A DNA stretch of 64,000 bases from Bacterioplanoides sp965219715 (GCF_965219715.1 NZ_OZ244785.1:1054001-1118000), one strand, 5' to 3'; shown: positions 19,036 to 28,463, numbered from the stretch's first letter. Numbers and translations: made by a program. The notes: generated by a model from the letters alone, not told the origin.

Positions 19036-19403
19036 ACCCAAACTCCCGCAAGAACGATTACGATGACACCAGCTACCAGAGTAATCATGGCACCAGTACG
19101 ACCGCCTTCTTTGGTTTCACCAATTCCCATATCCATCAACAGGTGTTTGATACCTGCTACCAAGTGGTAACCCAGTGCGGAAACAATGCCCCAGGTGATG
19201 AATTTAACCAGGCCATTATCGAAGCCAGCTTTCAGTTCAGCGAAGCTTTCAGCAGATTCCAGCGAAGCACCCAGTGCGCACAGCATAAATGCTACGGCAA
19301 CAAACAGGATGATTCCCGAAATACGATGCAGGATAGAGGCTTTGGCAGGAAGTGGGAGCTCAATAGTAGTCAGATCTAAATTTGTAGGTCTATTGCTATT
19401 CAC
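19029..19403 (-). CDS. sdhC: Succinate dehydrogenase cytochrome b556 subunit
   Basis: Membrane anchor of complex II, 124 residues with three hydrophobic helices. The N-terminus RPTNLDLTTIELPLPAKASI continues to HRISG (quinone-site Ser/Arg), and GYHLVAGIKHLLMDMG holds the heme b His. Translation starts at GTG 19403 with AGAAGAG upstream. It is the first gene of sdhCDAB, driven from the promoter at 19522-19550, and is divergent from gltA. Confidence 0.95.
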   Translation of the reverse strand: MNSNRPTNLDLTTIELPLPAKASILHRISGIILFVAVAFMLCALGASLESAESFAELKAGFDNGLVKFITWGIVSALGYHLVAGIKHLLMDMGIGETKEGGRTGAMITLVAGVIVIVLAGVWVW

Positions 19404-19521
19404 GGCTCTTCTACACTCTCATTTTGGCTTAAGCTCAGGACGGCATCCCGGCATAAACACAGGCTTAAGAAATAACACCCGAACGCTGTACAAGTTCTGT
19501 ATAGGTTTCAGGTTGCGACAA

Positions 19522-19550
19522 ATTATAGTCGCGCCCCACCCGATTTACAA
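19522..19550 (-). promoter_or_regulatory. Sigma-70 type promoter for sdhCDAB
   Basis: On the minus strand TTGTAA-N17-TATAAT, with a perfect -10 hexamer and a four-of-six -35. It predicts a leader of roughly 110 nt before sdhC. It lies in the 357-bp divergent region 19404-19760, which has no other gene. Confidence 0.55.
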
Positions 19551-19658
19551 ACCCAGACGATGTATGGAGGAATCCACATCACCTTAGTAGTAATACCTAA
19601 CCGGGGCGCAGCAACTATACTAGAGCTCTCTCAGAGTAGCAGCTCGACCGCTGGGTAA

Positions 19659-19686
19659 TTGACAAACAAAGTTCAGAACCTATAGT
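19659..19686 (+). promoter_or_regulatory. Sigma-70 promoter for gltA
   Basis: TTGACA (19659-19664), a 16-bp spacer, then TATAGT (19681-19686). The -35 is perfect and the -10 is five of six. Transcription would start near 19693, about 68 nt before the gltA ATG. The promoter is strong by sequence alone, as expected for citrate synthase. Confidence 0.65.
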
Positions 19687-19760
19687 TGTGCCCTTTATTT
19701 TGAGGTCACGCCTTATTTCCAGCGGAAAAAGGCTAAAATTTGAACAAGCAGGAGGCCTGT

Positions 19761-21041
19761 ATGGCTGACAAAAAAGCAACATTGAAAGTTGATGGCGTTG
19801 AGGAAACCTTAGAACTGCCGGTATATGAAGGCACACTGGGACCTGATGTAGTTGACGTTCGTAGTCTGACTGGCAAAGGCCTGTTCACCTATGACCCAGG
19901 CTTCGTATCTACCGCCGCTACCGAATCTAAAATCACCTTTATTGATGGTGGTAAAGGTGTGTTGCTGCACCGCGGCTATCCAATTGACCAATTGGCAGAA
20001 AAGTCCGATTATCTGGAAACCTGCTACCTGCTGCTGCACGGTGAGCTGCCAAACGCTGAACAAAAAGAAGCGTTCGTAAGCACCATTAAGAACCACACCA
20101 TGGTTCACGAGCAACTGAGCCACTTCTTTAATGGCTTCCGTCGCGATGCTCACCCGATGGCTATCATGTGTGGTGTTGTGGGCGCTCTGTCTGCCTTCTA
20201 CCACGATTCAACCGATATCTCGAATGAATCACACCGCATGATCTCGGCTCACCGTCTGATTGCTAAAATGCCAACTCTGGCAGCGATGGTTTATAAGTAC
20301 AGCATTGGCCAGCCGTTCATGTTCCCACGTAACGACCTGAGCTACTCCGAAAACTTCCTGCACATGATGTTCAACACGCCATGTGAAGAAAAAGAAGTAA
20401 GCCCGGTTCTGGCCAAAGCAATGGATCGTATCTTCCTGCTGCACGCCGACCACGAGCAAAACGCTTCTACCTCCACTGTACGTCTGGCTGGCTCTACCGG
20501 TGCTAACCCATTCGCGTGTATTGCTTCTGGTATTGCTGCTCTGTGGGGCCCTGCTCACGGTGGCGCTAACGAAGCTGTACTGAACATGTTGAATGAAATT
20601 GGTGATGAGTCCAACATCGACAAGTTCATTGAAAAAGCCAAAGACAAGAACGATCCGTTCCGTCTGATGGGCTTTGGTCACCGTGTATACAAAAACTTCG
20701 ACCCACGCGCCAAGGTTATGAAACAAACCTGTGACGAAGTTCTGGCTGAGCTGGGCATGGAGAACGATCCTCTGCTGAAGATCGCTATGAAGCTTGAGAA
20801 AATCGCTACTGAAGACGAGTACTTCGTTAAGCGTGGTCTGTACCCGAACGTAGACTTCTACTCCGGCATCATCCTGAAAGCGATTGGCATCCCTACAGAG
20901 ATGTTCACTGTTATCTTCGCTACCGGCCGTACTCCAGGCTGGATCGCTCACTGGAACGAGATGATCAGCAGCGACTACCGTATCGGTCGTCCGCGTCAGC
21001 TGTACACTGGTCACCAGAAGCGTGATTACCCAGCGAAATAA
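19761..21041 (+). CDS. gltA: Citrate synthase (type II, NADH-sensitive family)
   Basis: Condenses acetyl-CoA and oxaloacetate, the entry step of the TCA cycle. It has 426 residues, the length of hexameric Gram-negative enzymes. Catalytic segments are GPAHGGANEAVLNM (His), MGFGHRVYKNFDPRA (His) and NVDFYSGIILKAIG (Asp). The ATG at 19761 has an AGGAGG SD; an in-frame TTG at 19740 would precede that SD and is rejected. It is divergent from sdhCDAB, the usual pseudomonad-type arrangement, and is terminated at 21064. Confidence 0.98.
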   Translation: MADKKATLKVDGVEETLELPVYEGTLGPDVVDVRSLTGKGLFTYDPGFVSTAATESKITFIDGGKGVLLHRGYPIDQLAEKSDYLETCYLLLHGELPNAEQKEAFVSTIKNHTMVHEQLSHFFNGFRRDAHPMAIMCGVVGALSAFYHDSTDISNESHRMISAHRLIAKMPTLAAMVYKYSIGQPFMFPRNDLSYSENFLHMMFNTPCEEKEVSPVLAKAMDRIFLLHADHEQNASTSTVRLAGSTGANPFACIASGIAALWGPAHGGANEAVLNMLNEIGDESNIDKFIEKAKDKNDPFRLMGFGHRVYKNFDPRAKVMKQTCDEVLAELGMENDPLLKIAMKLEKIATEDEYFVKRGLYPNVDFYSGIILKAIGIPTEMFTVIFATGRTPGWIAHWNEMISSDYRIGRPRQLYTGHQKRDYPAK

Positions 21042-21063
21042 GAAAAGTCTTTCTTTTCTGAAT

Positions 21064-21091
21064 AAAAAAACCGCCAATTGGCGGTTTTTTT
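21064..21091. terminator. Bidirectional terminator between gltA and the DUF1501 gene
   Basis: A-run, then CCGCCAATTGGCGG, then a T-run (21064-21091). The symmetry suits the two convergent genes, whose stops are at 21041 and 21114. Confidence 0.85.
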
Positions 21092-21113
21092 ATGTCTCCC
21101 ATTTCTGGCTGAA

Positions 21114-22610
21114 TCAGGTTTTGATCAACCCCAGCGGATTATCTGCTTCCGTATCAAACGCATAGAAGTTTTTAAGGTTCGGGAATAATTTCCCCAAATC
21201 TCCTTTCTGCACACCAAACCATAATGCCAGCTCAGCATAGAGTTCATCAGTCGCTGTCGTTGGAATCAACACCCCATCACCGGCATCCAATGGATTAGCG
21301 TCGCCTAATGACAGCGCCGGATATTCACCAAATACTTTGCCACCATCAACATCATTGCCCATCACCAGAGTATTCCCTCCCCATGCGTGATCCGTGCCGT
21401 TACCATTGGAGGTTAATGTTCGTCCGAAGTCTGAACCGGTAAAAGTAACCACTTTATCTGCAACACCTAACTCATCCAAAGCCTGCTGAAAAGAACCAAG
21501 CGCATCATCAAGAATCTTCAGCATAGAACCATGTTTTTTCAGCAGCTCATCATGATGATCCCAGCCGATATAGCGAATAAAGAACGTTTGCTGGCGCATT
21601 CCCAACTGCGGTGCAGCTTTAATTGACTTAGCCACCATTTTTAACTGACGAGATAAGTCCGTATCCGCAAATCCAGTATTAATGGTTATATCTTTGGTCG
21701 CTGCCAGAAATTTCTCATGTTGCGCCTGAGAATTACGTGTCGCGCCAATGTAGGATTCCTGAAAAGCGCTTGATGGTTGCGACTCAAGGATTTTATTAAA
21801 ACCATTCAGGAGTTCGCGATTCAGATCCGCCTGAGGTCCGGTAATACTCGGATCTTTTACGGCCAGACCAATACTGCCTTTATCTGTGATGGCGTATTCC
21901 GTGACTTCCTTACCATTTTGCATAATGTTGCTGCCAGCCAGAGATATATTCATTGATATATCGCTGCTCGCCTTATTTTTCTGCAACACATCGGCAAAAT
22001 CGCCAAACCAGCCACGATTAATCCGCTCTCCGGGATTCGAAGTCTGCCAATGCTTAAACTGATCAGAGTGTGACATCAACCCTACTGGCAGAGGCTTAGA
22101 ACTGGCTTTGAATTCTGCCTTAGTGACACGCTCAATCATCGGGGCAACATTGGCGACAAACGCCAGTTTATTCTGATTAAACAGCGCCTGAACTTTCGGC
22201 AGGTTCTGATGCAGACCAAAGGTTTTCTGGTTTGTGTCGGTAAATCCATTTAATGCAAGCAAGGACTCCTTAGTCAGCGACAAACCGCCACGACTGGCCT
22301 TATATTCGTTGTACGCAGCTGTCGATGTAGGTACCAGCATATTGAAACTGTCATTACCACCATCCAACATAATAAACACCAGCGCTTTATCGGCAGCATT
22401 AATACTGATCTGATCGCCTGGCGTTGCCGGGTTATTGTTATCCGGCTCTTGTGGTGGAGTGACGGGATCGGTTGGCTTATCCGGCTCGGGCGCAGTAATT
22501 GGCTTATTTTTAACACTGCCACCACCACAACCAACCATTACCCCCGAACCCAGTACAACCGTACCGGTGGTTTTTACGAAATCTCGTCGTGTAATTTTTT
22601 TATTTTTCAC
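21114..22610 (-). CDS. DUF1501 family exported protein with Tat lipoprotein-like signal
   Basis: 498-residue protein of the DUF1501 family, related to sulfatase/alkaline-phosphatase folds; the enzymatic role is not established. The N-terminus has a twin-arginine motif (TRRDFVKT), a short hydrophobic stretch and VMVGCGGG, a possible lipobox cysteine near residue 28. A Pro/Glu/Asp-rich linker follows (about residues 35-65). The family core is visible as FIMLDGGNDSFNMLVPT, MSHSDQFKHWQT, YIGWDHHDELL, GSDFGRTLTSNG and DHAWGGN. It starts at GTG 22610 with GGAGG 5 bases upstream, directly after the DUF1800 stop, so the two genes are co-translated. Confidence 0.85.
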   Translation of the reverse strand: MKNKKITRRDFVKTTGTVVLGSGVMVGCGGGSVKNKPITAPEPDKPTDPVTPPQEPDNNNPATPGDQISINAADKALVFIMLDGGNDSFNMLVPTSTAAYNEYKASRGGLSLTKESLLALNGFTDTNQKTFGLHQNLPKVQALFNQNKLAFVANVAPMIERVTKAEFKASSKPLPVGLMSHSDQFKHWQTSNPGERINRGWFGDFADVLQKNKASSDISMNISLAGSNIMQNGKEVTEYAITDKGSIGLAVKDPSITGPQADLNRELLNGFNKILESQPSSAFQESYIGATRNSQAQHEKFLAATKDITINTGFADTDLSRQLKMVAKSIKAAPQLGMRQQTFFIRYIGWDHHDELLKKHGSMLKILDDALGSFQQALDELGVADKVVTFTGSDFGRTLTSNGNGTDHAWGGNTLVMGNDVDGGKVFGEYPALSLGDANPLDAGDGVLIPTTATDELYAELALWFGVQKGDLGKLFPNLKNFYAFDTEADNPLGLIKT

Positions 22611-24491
22611 TTAGGCCTCCAATACGACAAAGTCCGGTGAAATCGCCACCATAAAAATAACCGTCTGCACAATCCACAGGCGTTGCTCAGGACTGGTTAC
22701 ATCGTAGTTTTTAAACGCATCTTTAATATTAGGTTTAATCGTCAGATTCGTCTTACCGCATAAAATCAGACTGACACGGTCGATCAATTCGTCATGCTTA
22801 GCCACGTCGGCTGCCAACTCCAGCTCTTTCGTCAGGTTAAGCTTCAGCTTGTCCGCAGATCTGGCCAGTAACTTATCGGGATCCAGTTCCGGTACATTTT
22901 TAATATCAGATTTGCTGTTAGTGGTGGTGCTCACCAATGGCAATGCGCCCCCCAGCAGCCAATCATAAATCATGTTCACATAAGCGATCGACGTAGAGGA
23001 ATTATGTAACTCAAACTCTGGCGCAACTTTATCAGCCTGTTCTAGTTTTCCATGAGGAACAAAATCTGGCTTATAAAAGTTAAACACGGTTGGTGACGAC
23101 AACGGATGCTGACTCAATGCTTGTTTTACAGATTCGCCAATCACCCACATCCGATGACTGTCATTGTTGACACCGAATGCACGCAGAATCTGCGTCACGC
23201 GCAATAACGGAGATTTAAGTTTTTCGGTTCCATCGGTTGCGGATGAATCCGTCTTTTTTGTCACCGGATTGCTTTGCGGATACAACAGAGTTTCACGTAC
23301 GGCAGCTTTCAAATCACCAGCTGCGCCAAACTTTTCAGCAACGGCATGAATATATTCTGGTGTAGGGTTTGACGTCACCAACTGCTGGATCAATTTTCGG
23401 CAAATAAACGGAGCCGTACTGGGGTGTCCAACCAGGCCCTCGACGGCCTGATCAATATCCTGCTGAGCGGTATTTCCAGCCGCCAGACTGATGCGCCCTT
23501 TCAGCAGGCTTTTGCTGTCTTTATCATGAAAGGCATCATCCAACGTCATGGTGCTGACCATGTCAACATAAGGCACCATTTTAAAGGTCTTACTAACGCC
23601 ATCTCCCAGAGAAATTGATTTACCCTCAATATCTCCGAACGTGATTTTAGCGCCGTCATCCCCTACTTTAGCGCTTGGCCATTCATAGCTGTATTTATTC
23701 GACTTCAGCCCGGTAAATACCCGTGCGAGCTGTTTAATATCATTATTATCGTAGGTTGGAATATCCTGATTAGCCAGGTTCTTTTTACGCTCTCCATTTT
23801 TCTCCAGTTCGAATAAACCGATGGAGAAAAGCTGCATAATTTCACGGGCGTAGTTTTCGTCCGGATGAATATTTTTACTTTTATCGCCTTTCACATTATT
23901 CATATGACTGAGATACACACCCATACATGGATGCATCGTCACTTCTTTTAATAATGTTTTATAGCTGCCTAACGCATTGCGATACAAGATATCGTAAAAG
24001 CTTCCTAAGCCTTCTGAATCAAGCTCCAATATAGAATTATCAGATACCACCAGAATTTCACTTAATGCCTGAGCAATCCGATGACGCAACAAATCTTTAT
24101 CGTCAGCTTCTTTGGCCGAGACTCTTGCCGTTTCAGTAATTGGATCATTAGCCAGATCCGGACTATTAGTCCCCTTTGCTAAGGTCCGGTGCCACCAGGC
24201 CATGCGAAAATAATATTTGTACGGCAGTGCCGGGTTATTTCCTTCACCGTTGATTGCGGTTTCGCCATGCTGAGATTTCAGCAACTCACGAAAACCTTTA
24301 TTACCACTTTCACCACGCCACAATTGTTTTACTTTGGTATGAAAACTATCGCTGGCATCATAATTATTATTTAACTGTTGCTCGAGCCAATTACTGATCC
24401 CCTGGTTTTTAACCTGCTGAATCGTATCGTAGTTGCTCCCAAGCGTTGCCTGCATCAGAAAACGCGCGGCTTCTTGCTCTGTATTTGGCAT
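22611..24491 (-). CDS. DUF1800 family protein, partner of the DUF1501 gene
   Basis: About 626 residues of the DUF1800 family, which commonly sits beside DUF1501 genes; biochemical function unknown. Family features include EAARFLMQATLGSNYDTI at the N-terminus, MAWWHRTL, HPDENYAREIMQLFSIGL and FICRKLIQQLVTSNPTP. I prefer ATG 24491, with GGGT upstream; an in-frame TTG at 24515 is possible, and a stop lies just before it. Neither form has a recognisable signal peptide, unlike its Tat-tagged neighbour, so it may be cytoplasmic or exported as a passenger. Its stop abuts the downstream GTG start. Confidence 0.82.
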   Translation of the reverse strand: MPNTEQEAARFLMQATLGSNYDTIQQVKNQGISNWLEQQLNNNYDASDSFHTKVKQLWRGESGNKGFRELLKSQHGETAINGEGNNPALPYKYYFRMAWWHRTLAKGTNSPDLANDPITETARVSAKEADDKDLLRHRIAQALSEILVVSDNSILELDSEGLGSFYDILYRNALGSYKTLLKEVTMHPCMGVYLSHMNNVKGDKSKNIHPDENYAREIMQLFSIGLFELEKNGERKKNLANQDIPTYDNNDIKQLARVFTGLKSNKYSYEWPSAKVGDDGAKITFGDIEGKSISLGDGVSKTFKMVPYVDMVSTMTLDDAFHDKDSKSLLKGRISLAAGNTAQQDIDQAVEGLVGHPSTAPFICRKLIQQLVTSNPTPEYIHAVAEKFGAAGDLKAAVRETLLYPQSNPVTKKTDSSATDGTEKLKSPLLRVTQILRAFGVNNDSHRMWVIGESVKQALSQHPLSSPTVFNFYKPDFVPHGKLEQADKVAPEFELHNSSTSIAYVNMIYDWLLGGALPLVSTTTNSKSDIKNVPELDPDKLLARSADKLKLNLTKELELAADVAKHDELIDRVSLILCGKTNLTIKPNIKDAFKNYDVTSPEQRLWIVQTVIFMVAISPDFVVLEA

Positions 24492-24718
24492 TACTGCATA
24501 CCCGGAATTAATCAAACTAACTCAGTAACTCTAGCACTGACAAATCCCGCCAACAGTGGGTTTACGCGGTTATCTGACACGTATCACAAGTTCGTCATTC
24601 AGTTTCTAACTGAGCAATTCTGGACACGCCAAAATGAATATTCGTGCTCCTCATAATGAAGCTCGCACTTATCGTATTATCATCTATGCTGAATGCAGCA
24701 TATTGGGAAGAGATACAT

Positions 24719-25300
24719 ATGAGTTCTGCACAACGCCATACGCTGGGGGGAACCTCCGGGGCAGCTCAGGGTGAGCCAGACTGGAGCCAGATCAGTGAAA
24801 CGCTTGCAATGCTGGCATTGGCCATCGCTCAGATCGACACGTCACTGCAAGAAGGCAATCAGTCGGTTAACCAGCTGACAGAGAACTTTACGGCAATGGC
24901 CAATAACACCCATAAGATCCTGGAGCTCAGCCAGGACAGCGACGGCGATAACCACAGTCAGATTTCGGGGATTGCCGGCGAAATAAATGGCGAGATCCAG
25001 CAGGCAGTAATTGCCTTTCAGTTTTATGATCGCCTGACCCAACGACTTGAACACGTTGGTGACAGCCTGGAACGCATGGGCCACCTGATGAATGACGCCA
25101 AACAGCGCTATCAGATTGAGTCCTGGCGTTCGCTGCAGGATCACATCAAAGGCAACTACACCATGGAAGCCGAGCGCATCATGTTTGAACATATCATGGC
25201 TGGCCACTCTGTTGCAGAAGCATTAGAGATTTACCATCACCACTTTGAACAGGGTGAAGAAGAGTCGTTTGGAACCGACGATGAGATAGAGCTGTTTTAA
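24719..25300 (+). CDS. CheZ-like helical protein with DxxxQ motif
   Basis: 193-residue soluble, mainly helical protein. The centre reads QQAVIAFQFYDRLTQRLEHV, in which Asp104 and Gln108 form the DxxxQ pattern that, in CheZ, acts in dephosphorylating CheY-P (E. coli DLTGQ). The surroundings are a long amphipathic helical hairpin (residues 25-130) and a charged C-terminal tail, again like CheZ, although the overall similarity is low. cheV lies close by on the other strand. The start ATG 24719 has GGAAGAG upstream; an earlier in-frame start at 24644 is less likely. The last 4 bp overlap the convergent MOSC gene. Confidence 0.7.
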   Translation: MSSAQRHTLGGTSGAAQGEPDWSQISETLAMLALAIAQIDTSLQEGNQSVNQLTENFTAMANNTHKILELSQDSDGDNHSQISGIAGEINGEIQQAVIAFQFYDRLTQRLEHVGDSLERMGHLMNDAKQRYQIESWRSLQDHIKGNYTMEAERIMFEHIMAGHSVAEALEIYHHHFEQGEEESFGTDDEIELF

Positions 25301-26106
25301 ACAGCTCTTAGTGTTTCCCCAACCCGAATTTCCGCCAGGTCATATTCAATCCCATTCTGTCCGAAGATAATTTTACCATCGATACGACAGTATTGTTTCA
25401 GCACCTCAAGTACGTCCGCTTCTCGCTCTTGTGTCTCAAGATTTCGGGTTGGAATGACACAGCGTTCACAAGGCTTGACCAACTTCACTCCGCCCTGGGC
25501 AAATTCAAGCGCCTGCCATTTCAGCTCAGCAAACGCCGCGATATCGCCCGCAACCAAAACATTCGGGCGAAAACGCTCAATGGCGATCTCACGTCCAACC
25601 TCAGCCGAAATAAAATCAATACTGGCCTCAGTAGTAACCAACAACGGATAGCCGTCAGCAAACCCGACATAGCGACCGTGCTCTGCTCGTTTCAGGCTCA
25701 CCTGACGCTGACTGTCGTCTGGCAGCATCACCAGGCGGCAAGGCTTACCCAGCAATTCAGAGAGCCATTCAGCCGCCTCATCACCACAATCGGTAGCCTC
25801 CAGCGAATCTTTCCATACTGTCACAGACAGCTTGTCCGTTTTTAGCGTATTCACCGACACATGCAGCGGGCTGACATCCTTTGCGGATAACGTCAGTGTT
25901 TCAATCTGGTGAGAGTTATTGATTTCGACCGATGGCTGTATAAAAGCCATTTTTGGCAACTGGCGCTGAGTTAAGAATTTACCTTCCGGATTCACCACCA
26001 TAAAACGGCGATCTCCGGCCGGGCCATATTGATCAAAGTGCAACCGGTCTACTTCAACTGGGGCGCAGGATTTGACGGGATAGATAAACAGACGGGAAAT
26101 ATGCAT
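25297..26106 (-). CDS. MOSC-domain protein (YcbX/mARC type without ferredoxin domain)
   Basis: 269-residue protein with an N-terminal MOSC beta-barrel (residues 1-120, HISRLFIYPVKSCAPV) and a MOSC domain (about 120-268). The conserved cysteine for molybdenum cofactor binding is likely in LVKPCERCVIPTRN. Family members (YcbX, mARC) reduce N-hydroxylated compounds. E. coli YcbX is about 100 residues longer because of a C-terminal 2Fe-2S ferredoxin domain that is absent here, so a separate electron donor is needed. It is transcribed convergently with the CheZ-like gene, sharing the TTAA stop overlap. Confidence 0.85.
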   Translation of the reverse strand: MHISRLFIYPVKSCAPVEVDRLHFDQYGPAGDRRFMVVNPEGKFLTQRQLPKMAFIQPSVEINNSHQIETLTLSAKDVSPLHVSVNTLKTDKLSVTVWKDSLEATDCGDEAAEWLSELLGKPCRLVMLPDDSQRQVSLKRAEHGRYVGFADGYPLLVTTEASIDFISAEVGREIAIERFRPNVLVAGDIAAFAELKWQALEFAQGGVKLVKPCERCVIPTRNLETQEREADVLEVLKQYCRIDGKIIFGQNGIEYDLAEIRVGETLRAV

Positions 26107-26153
26107 AACAGCCTCACCAGTAGATTAGGCCGTTATGCTACAAGGAAAGGCCG

Positions 26154-27101
26154 CTACTCTAAAGGAGGCATTTTCATCTTTTCGCGCATCAGACGCTGAA
26201 CCTCTTTTGCCATGGTTTCAGGGGCAAACTTCGACAGGAAGCCGTTACAACCCACCTTCTCAACCATTGCTTTGTTGAAGTTACCAGACAACGATGTGTG
26301 CAGAATGATGAAGGTGTCTTTTAATTCAGGATCACGACGAATTTCGGTGGTCAGCATGTAGCCGTCCATTTCCGGCATTTCTGCGTCGGTAATGATCATC
26401 ACCAGCTCGTCATTGATATCCCGACCTTCTTCTTTCCAGTGTGTCAGCAGCTGGTAAGCCTCAAGGCCATTATTGGCCTGGATTACATTCAACCCCATTG
26501 GATCGAGCACTGATCGCATCTGTTGTAACGCTACGGAAGAGTCATCAACAATAAGGATTTTCTTATCCTTAATACGCGCCAACAATTCCTGATCGTATAC
26601 GTCTGCCGACAGCTGCATATTGTATGGAGCAATTTCGGCCAGCACTTTCTCAACGTCGATAATTTCAACGATACGATCATCAATCCGGGTAATTGCCGTC
26701 AGGTAATGTTGTCGCCCCGCCCCTCCGGGAGGTGGCAGAATTTCATTCCAGTTCATATTAACGATTCGATCAACGCCACCCACAAGAAACGCCTGCACCG
26801 TCATATTGTATTCGGTAACAATGATAGTGGCGTCTTCATCCGGAGTGCGTAACGGCCCCATCTGAATCGCGTTACGCAGGTCAACCACAGGCACTGTCTG
26901 ACCACGCAAATGCGTTACTCCACGAACCACCGGATGGCGATCAGGGATTTCAGTCAGCGGCGGTAATCGCATTACTTCCTGCACCTTGAATACGTTGATC
27001 GCGAACTGCTGCGATCCGCCCAGGTGAAACAACAACAATTCAAGCCGGTTTTGCCCCACCAACTTGGTACGGGCGTCAACCGCACTGAGAACACCGCTCA
27101 T
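26154..27101 (-). CDS. cheV: Chemotaxis protein CheV (CheW-receiver fusion)
   Basis: Coupling protein of 315 residues. A CheW domain at about residues 15-165 (LLLFHLGGSQQFAINVFKVQ, RGVTHLRGQTVPVVDL) is followed by a CheY-like receiver at about 180-310. The receiver has the acidic pair in ILIVDDSS, the phospho-acceptor in IITDAEMPEMDGY, the switch LHTSLSG and the lysine in FLSKFAPE. CheV connects chemoreceptors with CheA and may act as a phosphate sink. ATG 27101 has a GGAG SD. No other che genes are adjacent except the CheZ-like protein. It is divergent from the EAL-HDOD gene. Confidence 0.92.
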   Translation of the reverse strand: MSGVLSAVDARTKLVGQNRLELLLFHLGGSQQFAINVFKVQEVMRLPPLTEIPDRHPVVRGVTHLRGQTVPVVDLRNAIQMGPLRTPDEDATIIVTEYNMTVQAFLVGGVDRIVNMNWNEILPPPGGAGRQHYLTAITRIDDRIVEIIDVEKVLAEIAPYNMQLSADVYDQELLARIKDKKILIVDDSSVALQQMRSVLDPMGLNVIQANNGLEAYQLLTHWKEEGRDINDELVMIITDAEMPEMDGYMLTTEIRRDPELKDTFIILHTSLSGNFNKAMVEKVGCNGFLSKFAPETMAKEVQRLMREKMKMPPLE

Positions 27102-27203
27102 ATTACACTCCAATAACCTTTCTCTAACAAAGTGTAGCCAAGCTCATCAAAAACGCATGGAAATAGCAGCTACACTGTAATCAGGTTCGCAGAGAATAAT
27201 AAG

Positions 27204-28442
27204 ATGACTGATATCGGGCTGCCGCTACTGGCACGACAACCCATTCTGGATCACAACTTACAGGTAATTGGCTATGAGCTTTTGTGCCGCCCTCATCCTC
27301 AGGATGATGCTGCCTGGCAGGAAAGTCAGGGTGACCATGCCACCAGCGAAGTGATGATTGGCGCCTATCAGGAGCTGGGATTTGAGAAAGTAACAGGAGG
27401 CTTACCGGCTTTTGTAAACTTCACCCGCAACTGGTTATTCAATCCGCCAGTGGTCTCCAGCAACATGTTGGTTGCAGAAGTACTCGAATACGTGTCAGCG
27501 GACGAAGATACGATTCTGGCGATTGAGCAGTTACGGCGGATGAACTACCAGATTGCGCTAGATGACTTTATTGCCGAACCCAATCAGATTCGCCTATTAC
27601 CTTATGTAGACATTGTTAAAGTCGATATTTTGCGTTTGCCTGATATCCAGCAATTGTTCCCGATGATTCAGGCCTACCAACGCCCGGGGTTAACCTGGCT
27701 GGCAGAGAAAGTGGAAACACCTGAAGAGTATGAAGAGTGTCGCAAGGCCGGCTGTACGTTATTCCAAGGCTATTTTTTCGCTAAACCAACCACGATGTAC
27801 GGCAAACGATTACCCGACAATAAAATATCGGTACTCCAGCTGCTTGAGCAATTAAATAACCCGGATGCTGAAATTGCTGACATCAGTAAAACCCTGCAAA
27901 CCGAGCCACAGCTCAGCTTTCGATTGCTGCAACTGGTTAATTCCGCTGCGGTAGCTTGCGCTGTGGAAGTAACCTCGATTCAACAGGCACTGATGTTGGT
28001 TGGGCTGGATAAAATTAAAACCTGGGCCAAAGTTTTATCGCTGGGACAATTATCTGACAAACCAGAAGTATTACGCGAGCAAGCGGTTCTACGTGGTTTT
28101 CTGACACAGGAACTGGCAACCAAGCAAACCACTCTGGATAGCAACACCGCGTTTACTCTTGGTTTATTTTCGCTATTGGATGCTTTTCTGGATTTATCCA
28201 TGGAAGAAGTGTGCGAACGCCTGAATTTACCTCAAGAACTGTCTGGCGCCCTTACCCACCACAAAGGGAAATATGGACAGGTTCTCGGCCTGGTTGAGGA
28301 GATGGAGCGAGCAAACTGGGAAAGTGCCAGCTTCAGTCAGCTGGAAGAATTGCAACTGGAAATTACTGATATTACCAGCAGCTATCAAAATGCATTGCAT
28401 GCCAGCAGAGATTTACTGCTATCAACAAAAAGCCAGGCTTAA
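27204..28442 (+). CDS. EAL-HDOD two-domain signalling protein (YuxH-like)
   Basis: 412-residue cytoplasmic protein with an EAL-like domain (about residues 5-205) and an HDOD domain (about 205-400). The EAL signature is altered to YELLCR and the metal loop to LDDFIAE rather than DDFG, so phosphodiesterase activity against c-di-GMP is doubtful. This is usual for the YuxH group. The HDOD part includes LSFRLLQLVNSAA and ALMLVGLDKIKTWAKV. It is divergent from cheV, suggesting a motility or surface signalling role. The SD is weak (AGAATAATAAG). Confidence 0.88.
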   Translation: MTDIGLPLLARQPILDHNLQVIGYELLCRPHPQDDAAWQESQGDHATSEVMIGAYQELGFEKVTGGLPAFVNFTRNWLFNPPVVSSNMLVAEVLEYVSADEDTILAIEQLRRMNYQIALDDFIAEPNQIRLLPYVDIVKVDILRLPDIQQLFPMIQAYQRPGLTWLAEKVETPEEYEECRKAGCTLFQGYFFAKPTTMYGKRLPDNKISVLQLLEQLNNPDAEIADISKTLQTEPQLSFRLLQLVNSAAVACAVEVTSIQQALMLVGLDKIKTWAKVLSLGQLSDKPEVLREQAVLRGFLTQELATKQTTLDSNTAFTLGLFSLLDAFLDLSMEEVCERLNLPQELSGALTHHKGKYGQVLGLVEEMERANWESASFSQLEELQLEITDITSSYQNALHASRDLLLSTKSQA

Positions 28443-28457
28443 TGCCTGGCTTTTTTG
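28431..28457 (+). terminator. Terminator overlapping the end of the EAL-HDOD gene
   Basis: AGCCAGGC-TTAAT-GCCTGGCT then TTTTTT. The stop codon lies in the loop. The A-run before it means it may also stop minus-strand transcripts of the kinase operon. Confidence 0.85.
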
Positions 28458-28463
28458 ATCTGG

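Noticed and set aside
20229..21077. Minus-strand open frame of about 282 codons opposite gltA
   Set aside because: Antisense to citrate synthase, with no recognisable domain and overlapping the terminator region.
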